A stretch of 6,811 bases of DNA, from assembly GCA_045580645.1 (NCBI GenBank), contig JAZNOG010000045.1:1-6811 (forward strand), written 5' to 3'. The notes beneath the pieces are model-generated. The model worked only from the letters and a program-made list of their open reading frames with translations. It did not search any database and had not been told where the DNA came from. The position numbers were made by a program, and so were the translations under genes. Of this stretch, positions 1-6,504 are shown in pieces. Each line of letters opens with the position of its first letter. The first letter of the stretch is position 1. The stretch is from HGM10836 sp045580645 (GTDB lineage Bacteria; Bacillota_I; Bacilli_A; RF39; UBA660).

Positions 1-51
1 AAATTGAAAAAAGAATATGACAAAATAAAGAAAATAAAAAATAAAAAGTAA
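1..51 (+). CDS. C-terminal end of an upstream protein (partial, unknown)
   Basis: The only + strand frame open from the first base reads 16 codons and stops at TAA 49-51. The encoded tail is almost all Lys, Asp, Glu and Ile (KLKKEYDKIKKIKNKK), like a charged, possibly helical cytoplasmic C-terminus. The other two forward frames meet TGA within the first 20 bases. The stop lies 19 bp before the signal peptidase start with no terminator between, so this gene is probably co-transcribed with the pilus genes. Sixteen residues are too few to assign a function, and in such A-rich DNA an open frame this short could arise by chance. Confidence 0.5.
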   Translation, partial: KLKKEYDKIKKIKNKK

Positions 52-70
52 GAGAAAGCAGATAGAAATT

Positions 71-667
71 ATGAAAATAAAAAAACAGATAAAAGAAGAA
101 ATAAAGTTACCTACTACCAGTAGACTAGAAGAAGAATTAGAAAAGGAAAAATATAAATTAAAATATAATAAATTATTAAAAAACACACTCTCTACGATAC
201 TTGTAGTAATTTCATTTTCTATTTTAATTGCAACACTTATATTTCCTGTATTTAAAATTTATGGAGAATCTATGACGCCAACTTTAAATGAAGGAGATGT
301 TGTATTAAGTATTAAAAATAAAAATATAAAAAATGGGGATGTTATTGTTTTTTATTATAATAACAAAATACTTATAAAAAGAGTTATTGCAACATCTAGC
401 GAGTGGGTTAATATAGATGAAAATGGTAACGTCTATGTTAATGATGTTTTATTAAAAGAATCATATATAAAGGAAAAATCCTTAGGAAATGCTGATATTA
501 AATTTCCATATCAAGTAAAAGAAGGATCATATTTTGTTCTAGGAGATTCTAGAGAGAATTCTATCGATTCCAGAAATAATTTAATAGGAACAATAGAAGA
601 AGAACAAATTATTGGAAAAGTAATATTTAAAGTGTGGCCATTAAACAACTTAGGAATTATTAAATAA
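71..667 (+). CDS. Type I signal peptidase, pilus-operon type (S26 family)
   Basis: This membrane serine protease removes Sec signal peptides on the outer face of the membrane. The 198-residue protein has a charged cytoplasmic N-terminus (1-38, rich in Lys and Glu, coiled-coil-like), one membrane segment (about 41-60) and an extracytoplasmic catalytic domain. Catalytic Ser67 sits in GESMTPTL and the general-base Lys103 in LIKRVIA. The conserved box GDSRENSIDSR is at 158-168 and VWPLNNLG lies near the C-terminus. All key residues are present, unlike the S. pyogenes pilus-locus SipA, which lacks them. The LEEELEKEKYKLKY stretch before the membrane segment resembles, from memory, signal peptidases found beside Bacillota pilin genes. 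ATG 71 is the only usable start: the next Met is residue 68, beside the catalytic Ser. Its SD is weak (AGAGAAAG, 51-58). Its likely substrates are the three downstream pilins, though the general secretome is also possible. Confidence 0.93.
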   Translation: MKIKKQIKEEIKLPTTSRLEEELEKEKYKLKYNKLLKNTLSTILVVISFSILIATLIFPVFKIYGESMTPTLNEGDVVLSIKNKNIKNGDVIVFYYNNKILIKRVIATSSEWVNIDENGNVYVNDVLLKESYIKEKSLGNADIKFPYQVKEGSYFVLGDSRENSIDSRNNLIGTIEEEQIIGKVIFKVWPLNNLGIIK

Positions 668-672
668 AAATT

Positions 673-687
673 GAAGGTGATTTTGTG
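673..687 (+). promoter_or_regulatory. SD site deciding a GTG start for the tip pilin
   Basis: GAAGGTGA (673-680) lies just upstream of GTG 685-687, with AGG seven bases before the start. No ATG occurs in frame before the signal peptide core, so the GTG start is needed to keep the full Lys-rich n-region. Confidence 0.75.
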
Positions 688-3225
688 AATAAAGATACTT
701 TAAATCTAATAAATAAAATAAAATATAACCATAAACAAAAAAAATTATGGAAAATATTTGTAGGTGTTTTATCATGTATTACAATTTTTATAACATTTTT
801 TTTACTTGCTAATTCTGCGAAAACAGAGTCTTCTAATAAAACTTATACTTTTCATTTAATTGATAATCTTTTAAATGAAAACTATGTTTGGAAAACTATA
901 AATGAAGGAGAATATACAACATCATATGATTTAAATCTTTATTTTGTCGATACAAATGGTAATTATATAGAAGGGAAAGATTTGACTTTAAGTATTAACC
1001 AAATAGAAGAAGATACACCATATGGACTTGGATATACACCTCTTGCTAGTAGTGCTTCAACAGAAACAAGGGGCCAAGATTTAATTGAAGCATATGGTTT
1101 AACTGAATATGTTTTACCAACTGGTGAAAAATATATATTTGATCATGCTGAAGTATCACTTGATGGGGCAACTTGGCATAGTTTTAATAAAAACGATAAT
1201 GTATCATCAATATACTGGAACATCTGGTGTCAAAGTTCTTCAAGTTCAACTAAACCAACAAGTTATGGATGGAGAGGTAATTATGAAACTGAAACAGGAC
1301 AAATAAGATATGATATAACTGAAAATACAGAGTATAAATTAGTATTTAAAAAAGTAAGACAAGGGGTAGAAAACTCTGTCTTATCTTTAGGAGCAGATTC
1401 TGGTATAGCTTTTAACATATATAATTATTCTGGTGATAATACAGAAACAGGTGTGAATGCTAATGGTTTATATGATTATTTTACTTTCCGTGATAGCACT
1501 TTAACAGATGCGCCATATATCAATAGCACTACAGACGCAGATGGATTTACATCACAAAGAGCAAAGGTCGAATCTAAATTAGATTCTAATGGTTATCCAG
1601 TATTTGATTGTCAAGGATATTGTGCATCGACCAATATAATAAATACTAGTTTAGGATATCTTTTTGGTTCGTCCACTAACGCCTTAGGACAAAAGACAGT
1701 AGGTGTTAGTTCTTATATTTCAACAAATACACCCCTTCAAAAAGAAACAATAAATAATGTTTTATATTATTACTATGATAGCAATCGTAATGCAATAGAT
1801 TATGATGTAGAAAATAACAGATTTATGGTTCGTAATTACTTAGAGCGTGGATATATTATCTCAACTTATGAAAAAGAAAGCAAAAGGTATGAATTTTTAC
1901 CATTTAATTATTTAGTAGAAAAAGATAATACAAAAACTTATGATTATGAATCAGCAGATGATAAGACAGAAATAGATCATTGGTATGGTATGACAATGGA
2001 ATTTGAATTTTATATGCCTAAAAACGGAAAAATAAACGATCAAGACATGATCTTTGAATTTTCTGGAGATGATGATGTTTGGGTATTCATAGATAATGTT
2101 TTAGTTTTAGATTTAGGAGGAACTCATGGTGCGGTTGATGGTAAAATTAACTTTGCAACTGGTGAAGTCGTATCTTATTTAAACTGGAACGGAGTAGTTG
2201 GAACAAAAGAAAATGAAACTAGAAATGAAACTAATATCTATAAAATGTTTGAAAATGCAAGTTCCACTAGTAGTATAAAATGGAATGATACTAAAACAAC
2301 TTTTGAAAATTACACTAAACATACATTAAAGTTTTTCTATTTAGAACGTGGAGCAGCTGTTGCAAACTGTAAAATAAAATTTAATATTCCAGTTTTACCA
2401 TCAGGTAGTTTATCAGTATTAAAAGAATATGATGGCACAGATAATTATAATGAAAATCATGAATTTACTTTATATGATATAACTACAGGTTCTAGTGTTC
2501 CAGTTCAAAATGCAGCCTATACAAAAGGAAATAAAACATATTATACTGATTCTTTTGGTAAATTCATTTTAAAAACAAATGAAGAAGCAATATTTAAACT
2601 AACAAATGAACACACATATTATGTAGAAGAAACAAAACCTGGTAATCACAGTGCAAGTTATAAATGTAATTTTGATGGAAAAAGTTGTCCATCAAAAAGT
2701 AAAACCAGTAGTTTTACAATAAATCCAGAATCTTCTTATCAAGCAGTATTTACAAATAAAATAAAAACATATGATTTAAGTGTTACAAAAGAAGTATATG
2801 GAACAACAAACGAAACATTTGATTTTGAAGTAAATTTAAGTAAAGATGGAAAAGTAGTAGATGTGCCTGATAATAGTGAATCTAAATATGAGGTTAATCA
2901 TGATAAAGGGATAATTACATTTAGTTTAAAAAATAAAGAATCTATAACGATAAAAGATATTCCAGTAGATACAAGTGTAACCTTAAAAGAAATTAAACAT
3001 GATGGTTATAATGTTGTTATAAAAAACAAAGAAGAAACATTAACAAGTGGTGATACTTATACCTTTATACTTACTAAAGACAAAGATATAACTGTTCATA
3101 ATATACCAGGAGTTTACTTGCCAGAAACAGGGGGTAAAGGAATATTAAGTTATCTACTTATAGGAATTAGTTTAATACTTGTTTCTATTAAGTTTAGATA
3201 TAAATTAGAAGTAAATAAAAAATAA
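685..3225 (+). CDS. Fibro-slime / Cna-B LPETG adhesin, probable pilus tip subunit
   Basis: This 846-residue surface protein is probably the adhesive tip of the pilus. The N-terminus has a basic region (1-23) and a hydrophobic core (24-42), a long-n-region signal peptide probably cut near ANSA45. Residues 50-430 are a large region I cannot assign, rich in Ser, Thr, Asn and Tyr. Residues about 431-570 match the fibro-slime (PA14-like) family, with the hallmark GDDDVWVFIDNVLVLDLGG at 461-479 followed by THGA. Two Cna-B-like domains follow. In the first (575-692) the candidate isopeptide residues are Lys580, Glu649 and Asn691; in the second (696-806) they are Lys702, Glu769 and Asn806. The cell wall sorting signal is LPETGG at 812-817, a hydrophobic stretch (about 820-835) and a basic tail. 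Being the largest subunit, with adhesin-like domains, and placed before the backbone pilin, it fits a tip role. Six cysteines in the mature part (182, 309, 313, 562, 661, 668) are unusual. The ligand cannot be read from sequence. Confidence 0.9.
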   Translation: MNKDTLNLINKIKYNHKQKKLWKIFVGVLSCITIFITFFLLANSAKTESSNKTYTFHLIDNLLNENYVWKTINEGEYTTSYDLNLYFVDTNGNYIEGKDLTLSINQIEEDTPYGLGYTPLASSASTETRGQDLIEAYGLTEYVLPTGEKYIFDHAEVSLDGATWHSFNKNDNVSSIYWNIWCQSSSSSTKPTSYGWRGNYETETGQIRYDITENTEYKLVFKKVRQGVENSVLSLGADSGIAFNIYNYSGDNTETGVNANGLYDYFTFRDSTLTDAPYINSTTDADGFTSQRAKVESKLDSNGYPVFDCQGYCASTNIINTSLGYLFGSSTNALGQKTVGVSSYISTNTPLQKETINNVLYYYYDSNRNAIDYDVENNRFMVRNYLERGYIISTYEKESKRYEFLPFNYLVEKDNTKTYDYESADDKTEIDHWYGMTMEFEFYMPKNGKINDQDMIFEFSGDDDVWVFIDNVLVLDLGGTHGAVDGKINFATGEVVSYLNWNGVVGTKENETRNETNIYKMFENASSTSSIKWNDTKTTFENYTKHTLKFFYLERGAAVANCKIKFNIPVLPSGSLSVLKEYDGTDNYNENHEFTLYDITTGSSVPVQNAAYTKGNKTYYTDSFGKFILKTNEEAIFKLTNEHTYYVEETKPGNHSASYKCNFDGKSCPSKSKTSSFTINPESSYQAVFTNKIKTYDLSVTKEVYGTTNETFDFEVNLSKDGKVVDVPDNSESKYEVNHDKGIITFSLKNKESITIKDIPVDTSVTLKEIKHDGYNVVIKNKEETLTSGDTYTFILTKDKDITVHNIPGVYLPETGGKGILSYLLIGISLILVSIKFRYKLEVNKK

Positions 3226-3240
3226 AAAAGGGGAGAAAAA

Positions 3241-4731
3241 ATGAAAAATTTAAAAAGATTTTTTGGAGCATTATTAACACTAGTCTTATCTTTTTTAGCT
3301 TTAACAAACATAAATGCTAAAGAGACTGGTTCAATTACAATTAATGATGCTACAAGTGGTAAAACTTATGAAATCTATAAGATTTTTAATTTAACTTATA
3401 GTGGGACAACTACTAAAAATGTTGCCTACACTATAGATAGTGATTGGGAAAACTTTTTTAAAGAAGATGGTTTAGGGACTTCTTTCATTGTTTCAGAAAA
3501 TAATGAAGATGAAACATTAAATCAAATTACAATAGGGAGTGAAACCAAGTATATCAACATTACAGAGGATAATGTCGCATCTTTTGCTGACAAAGCCTTA
3601 GAATATGTTGCTAAAAATAAATTAGATGCAGATGATGCAAAAACAGCAAATAGTGAAACAGTTGAGTTTACAAATTTAGATCTAGGTTACTACTTAGTAT
3701 ATCCGCAAGGTGCAACAGAAGTAGAAGATGGATATAAATCAATTTGTTCACTTACATCGACATTACCAGATGTAGTAGTAGAAATTAAAGCAACTTATCC
3801 AACAATTGAAAAAGAATCTGATAGCACAAGCTATGAAGTTGGAACATATGCAACATGGACAATCACTGGTAAAGTGCCAGATACAACAGGCTATACAAAA
3901 TATACATATCAAATAAACGATAGCTGGACTAAAGGGTTGGAATTAGATAAAGAAAATGCAAGTTTTAAAGTAACAATAGGTGAAACAACAATTACTGATG
4001 TTGTTCCAGTATATAACAGTAATAATACAGGTTTTTCTCTAACATTTGATATGACTAAATATCAAGACAAAATTGGAGAGCAAATAACAGTAACTTATAA
4101 ATTATTAATAACAGAAGATGCAGTTGATAGCAATACTACAAACAATAAAGCATACTTAACTTATAGCAATAATCCAAAAGATGATACTGTAACAGATACT
4201 AATGTAATTGAAATACCAGTTTACAGTGCTAAAATTGAAGTTTTAAAGGTAGATGGTGATGATAATAGCATAAAACTATCTGGGGCAGAATTTGTATTAA
4301 AAAATGAGGAAGGTAAATATTATCATATTACAAGTGTAGAAACTGGACATGTTACATCATTTGAGTGGTTAAATGATGTTGAATCTGCTAGTTTATTTAT
4401 AACAAATGAAGAAGGAATTGCAGTAACACAAGAAGGAGTTATTACATCATTTGAAGGACTTAAAGATGGAACTTATTATTTGGAAGAAATAAAAGCACCA
4501 GATGGTTATAATAAATTAACTCATGATATTGAAATAACATTATCTGGAACTACAGAAAATGATAGACCAATTCCAGTATCTCAAAGTTTAACAGTAGAAA
4601 ACAATACAGGGCTAGAACTACCTTCAACAGGTGGAATGGGAACTACTTTATTTATAATAATTGGTTCATTACTAGCAGGAGTATCAATAATAGTTTTAAT
4701 AACAAATAAAAGAATGTCAAAAGAAAACTAG
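3241..4731 (+). CDS. Major (backbone) pilin, SpaA-type with LPSTG
   Basis: This 496-residue protein should be the polymerised shaft subunit. It has a signal peptide (1-26, probable cut after NINA26), an N-terminal D1 domain (about 28-180, opening SITINDATSGKTYEIYKIF), a fimbrial isopeptide-forming D2 domain (about 186-328, starting TYPTIEKE and ending with the family's YSNNP stretch at 308-312) and a Cna-B domain (331-455). The Cna-B triad candidates are Lys336, Glu416 in the E-box TYYLEEIKAPDGY, and Asn454. Lys191 is the candidate D2 isopeptide lysine. The sorting signal is LPSTGG at 460-465, a membrane segment (about 468-487) and a short tail with Lys490 and Arg491. Where a YPK pilin lysine is expected the sequence is IKATYPT (182-188), so Lys183 is the likely polymerisation lysine. 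A strong SD, AAGGGGAG (3228-3234 region), precedes ATG 3241. It lies 15 bp after the tip gene and before the sortase, the usual order. Confidence 0.93.
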   Translation: MKNLKRFFGALLTLVLSFLALTNINAKETGSITINDATSGKTYEIYKIFNLTYSGTTTKNVAYTIDSDWENFFKEDGLGTSFIVSENNEDETLNQITIGSETKYINITEDNVASFADKALEYVAKNKLDADDAKTANSETVEFTNLDLGYYLVYPQGATEVEDGYKSICSLTSTLPDVVVEIKATYPTIEKESDSTSYEVGTYATWTITGKVPDTTGYTKYTYQINDSWTKGLELDKENASFKVTIGETTITDVVPVYNSNNTGFSLTFDMTKYQDKIGEQITVTYKLLITEDAVDSNTTNNKAYLTYSNNPKDDTVTDTNVIEIPVYSAKIEVLKVDGDDNSIKLSGAEFVLKNEEGKYYHITSVETGHVTSFEWLNDVESASLFITNEEGIAVTQEGVITSFEGLKDGTYYLEEIKAPDGYNKLTHDIEITLSGTTENDRPIPVSQSLTVENNTGLELPSTGGMGTTLFIIIGSLLAGVSIIVLITNKRMSKEN

Positions 4732-4748
4732 AAAAGTAATCATGCTAT

Positions 4749-4765
4749 AGGAGGATACGATTTTG
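4749..4765 (+). promoter_or_regulatory. Strong SD site deciding a TTG start for the sortase
   Basis: AGGAGG (4749-4754) lies eight bases before TTG 4763-4765. The first in-frame Met is residue 45, beyond the N-terminal membrane segment, so TTG is the supported start. The 31 bp gap before this gene is the longest in the operon and holds no convincing terminator. Confidence 0.8.
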
Positions 4766-5596
4766 AATAGAAAAGTAACAAAGTTCATTCTCATAATTAC
4801 ATTTATTTTAGGAATATCTATATTATTGTATCCAACACTTAGTAGGTATATAAATTCATTTGCTTCATCAAAAGCAGTAACTGATTATAATAAAATGTTA
4901 GAAACAGAAGATGAAATAGATTATGCAAGTATGTTTGAAGAAGCGAAAAAGTATAATAAAAAATTACTAAAATTGGATTTTCCATTAGTGCAATATAAGG
5001 AAATACCTAATTATTCTAACTTGCTTAATGTAAATGGTAACGGAATGATGGGATATATTTCTATTGATAAAATAAATGTAGAACTTCCTATATATCATGG
5101 AACAAGTTCTTCTACATTAAATACATCTGTAGGACATTTAGAAGGAAGTAGTCTTCCTATTGGTGGAAAAAATAATCATAGTGTTTTATCTGCTCACAGG
5201 GGACTACCTTCCGCTAAACTTTTTACTAATTTAAATAAATTAGAAGTAGGAGATACTTTTACTGTCACTGTTTTAAACAGAAAGTTAACATATCAAATAG
5301 ATAACATAGTAGTGGTAAAACCAACTGAAGCAGAAAGTTTAGAAATAGTAAAAAATAAAGATTATGTAACTCTTATGACTTGCACACCTTATGGAATTAA
5401 TACTCATAGATTACTAGTAAGAGGAATAAGAATAGAAAACGAGGAAACAAATAAAATGGTTTTACAAAATGAAGCAGAAAAAATAGATAAGTTGGTTGTT
5501 GCGTTATCTATTGCAGGTCCTATTTTGTTTAGTTTAACTATTTATGTAATGGTAAAACCTATAAAAAAAGAAACTCATGAAGAGGAGGAAATATGA
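4763..5596 (+). CDS. Class C sortase (pilin polymerase)
   Basis: This transpeptidase cuts LPXTG between Thr and Gly and joins the Thr to a lysine of the next pilin, building covalent pili on the outer membrane face. The 277-residue protein has an N-terminal membrane segment (about 7-24), the family stretch GMMGYISIDKINVELPIYHG (94-113), catalytic His145 in SAHRG, Cys207 in LMTCTPYG and Arg216 in NTHRLLVRG. A second membrane segment (about 243-264) and an acidic cytoplasmic tail end the protein; this C-terminal segment is typical of class C. The N-terminal lid that normally carries DPF or DPW reads LDFPL at 71-75, so the canonical lid motif is altered. Its substrates are most likely the neighbouring LPETG and LPSTG proteins. 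The stop TGA overlaps the next start (ATGA), and the codons of the EEEE tail double as the next gene's SD. Confidence 0.96.
   Translation: MNRKVTKFILIITFILGISILLYPTLSRYINSFASSKAVTDYNKMLETEDEIDYASMFEEAKKYNKKLLKLDFPLVQYKEIPNYSNLLNVNGNGMMGYISIDKINVELPIYHGTSSSTLNTSVGHLEGSSLPIGGKNNHSVLSAHRGLPSAKLFTNLNKLEVGDTFTVTVLNRKLTYQIDNIVVVKPTEAESLEIVKNKDYVTLMTCTPYGINTHRLLVRGIRIENEETNKMVLQNEAEKIDKLVVALSIAGPILFSLTIYVMVKPIKKETHEEEEI
5582..5595 (+). promoter_or_regulatory. SD site embedded in the sortase gene, ATGA stop/start overlap
   Basis: GAGGAGGAA (5582-5590) lies inside the last sortase codons and precedes ATG 5593-5595. The sortase TGA is at 5594-5596, giving a 4 bp overlap. Translation of the small pilin is probably coupled to that of the sortase. 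Confidence 0.85.
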
Positions 5597-6246
5597 AAAA
5601 GTTCTTAATAAGTTTAATCTTTGTGTTTGTAAGCTTATTTATTACAAATGATATATATGCTATTTCAAGTGCAGATGCAAATGAAAAAATAGACTTAGAT
5701 AAAAAATCTAGTCTTACAATAAATTATCATTATGATAATTATAATTTTGATGGGTTTAATGTTAAAATTTATTATATTGCTAAAATAACTTCTGACTATA
5801 AATATGAACTATCCTCTTCATTTTTAAATTCTAATATAAAAATAGATAAAATAACTTCTATAGAAAAGTGGAACTTATTAAAGGAAAGTCTAAATATTTA
5901 TATTGAAAATAATGATATTGAAGAAAAAATATCAAAAACTATAGAGAATAACAAGGTTTTTATTGCTAATTTAAAACCTGGATTATATTTAGTTCAAACA
6001 GAAACAATAAATAATAAAAGATATACTTTATTTGCTGATTCGTTTTTAATAAATATTCCTACTATAGAAGAAGATGGAACTTGGAATTATGATGTATCTG
6101 CTTATCCGAAAACTGAATATTTAAGTCAAACAATTTCTCAAAATCCAGATACCTCAGACAATATTAAAACATATTTGTATCTTATGTTTGGGTCATTATT
6201 ATTTATTGTAGTAATTATAAGATTTAAAAGTAAAAATAAAAATTAG
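5593..6246 (+). CDS. Small pilin with YPK motif and NPDTS sorting signal, probable anchor subunit
   Basis: This 217-residue secreted protein has a signal peptide (1-23, probable cut after DIYA23), a pilin N-terminal-type domain (about 36-160, including the family pattern LKPGLYLVQTE at 127-137 and FLINIPTIEEDG at 151-162) and a pilin motif W164-x3-V168-x2-Y171-P172-K173. It ends in a sorting-signal-like tail: NPDTSDN (184-190), a hydrophobic stretch (192-209) and a basic end. In pilus systems such as SpaB of Corynebacterium, a small subunit with such a lysine ends polymerisation and is then linked to the wall. By analogy Lys173 would accept the shaft. The signal is NPDTS rather than LPXTG, so a different sortase may process it. 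There are no Cys residues and no clear Cna-B isopeptide domain. A minor shaft pilin is the alternative role. Confidence 0.85.
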   Translation: MKKFLISLIFVFVSLFITNDIYAISSADANEKIDLDKKSSLTINYHYDNYNFDGFNVKIYYIAKITSDYKYELSSSFLNSNIKIDKITSIEKWNLLKESLNIYIENNDIEEKISKTIENNKVFIANLKPGLYLVQTETINNKRYTLFADSFLINIPTIEEDGTWNYDVSAYPKTEYLSQTISQNPDTSDNIKTYLYLMFGSLLFIVVIIRFKSKNKN

Positions 6247-6264
6247 TTTAAAACTAATTTTTTT
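6241..6264 (+). terminator. Rho-independent terminator of the pilus operon
   Basis: AATTAGTTT (6241-6249) and AAACTAATT (6251-6259) are perfect inverted repeats and can fold as a 7 bp stem with a 5-base loop, followed by T's at 6258-6264. The TAG stop of the small pilin (6244-6246) lies inside the left arm. The stem is A/T-rich and therefore weak, but the position is right. Confidence 0.8.
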
Positions 6265-6280
6265 GATTATAACCAAATAC

Positions 6281-6308
6281 TTGAAAACTAATAATTTTGT
6301 AGTATAAT
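6281..6308 (+). promoter_or_regulatory. Sigma-A-type promoter for the tRNA gene
   Basis: TTGAAA (6281-6286) and a perfect TATAAT (6303-6308) are separated by 16 bp. Transcription would start near 6315, about ten bases before the mature tRNA 5' end, and downstream of the operon terminator. Confidence 0.75.
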
Positions 6309-6323
6309 ATAAATATATTTTGT

Positions 6324-6400
6324 GTCCTCGTAGCTCAGTAGGATAGAGCAATTGCCTCCTAAGCAATAGGTCGTTGGTTCGATTCCAATCGGGGACGCCA
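6324..6400 (+). tRNA. tRNA-Arg(CCT)
   Basis: A complete cloverleaf can be drawn. The acceptor stem pairs GTCCTCG (6324-6330) with CGGGGAC (6390-6396), one G-T pair. The D arm is GCTC...GAGC. The anticodon stem pairs ATTGC (6351-6355) with GCAAT (6363-6367) around loop CTCCTAA, giving anticodon CCT (6358-6360), which reads the Arg codon AGG. The T arm is GTTGG, loop TTCGATT, CCAAT. The discriminator is G6397 and CCA is encoded (6398-6400). AGG is rare in the neighbouring genes, where AGA dominates. The gene has its own promoter and terminator. Confidence 0.97.
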
Positions 6401-6410
6401 TAAGAAAATG

Positions 6411-6435
6411 AAAGACTTGTCAAAAGTCTTTTTTT
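6411..6435 (+). terminator. Rho-independent terminator after the tRNA
   Basis: AAAGACTT (6411-6418) pairs with AAGTCTTT (6424-6431) around loop GTCAA, with seven T's at 6429-6435. It lies ten bases after the CCA end and just before the next promoter. Confidence 0.88.
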
Positions 6436-6440
6436 AAATC

Positions 6441-6469
6441 TTGACAAACTAAAGTTCGTATATTAAAAT
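6441..6469 (+). promoter_or_regulatory. Strong sigma-A-type promoter for the last gene
   Basis: A consensus TTGACA (6441-6446) and TAAAAT (6464-6469) are separated by 17 bp. The expected start near 6476 leaves a leader of roughly 30 bases before the ATG at 6505, with no room for a riboswitch. Confidence 0.82.
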
Positions 6470-6504
6470 AAAAAGCATTATATTTAAAGAAAGGAAAATT
6501 ATAT

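Noticed and set aside
1109..1306. 65-residue reading frame on the plus strand
   Set aside because: It lies wholly inside the tip adhesin gene in another frame, has no SD, and shows no domain.
1661..1675. Short GGTTCG similarity to the tRNA T arm inside the adhesin gene
   Set aside because: Only six to eight bases match, inside a coding frame, which is expected by chance.
4732..4762. Possible promoter or terminator between the backbone pilin and the sortase
   Set aside because: The 31 bp hold the SD and A-rich sequence, with no -35/-10 pair and no stable hairpin with T-run.
1..6246. Recoded TGA (Mycoplasma-type code)
   Set aside because: The sortase ends at TGA where homologous class C sortases end after the second membrane segment, and all Trp codons in the genes are TGG.
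6373..6400. tRNA 3' end as an integration site for a pilus island
   Set aside because: The pilus genes lie on the 5' side of the tRNA, no second copy of the tRNA 3' end is seen in the window, and there is no integrase or transposase.
6199..6447. 82-residue reading frame on the minus strand
   Set aside because: It is the antisense of the tRNA-Arg gene and the two terminators. Its WNRTNDLLLRRQLLYPTEL stretch is the translation of the tRNA complement, a well-known source of false protein calls.
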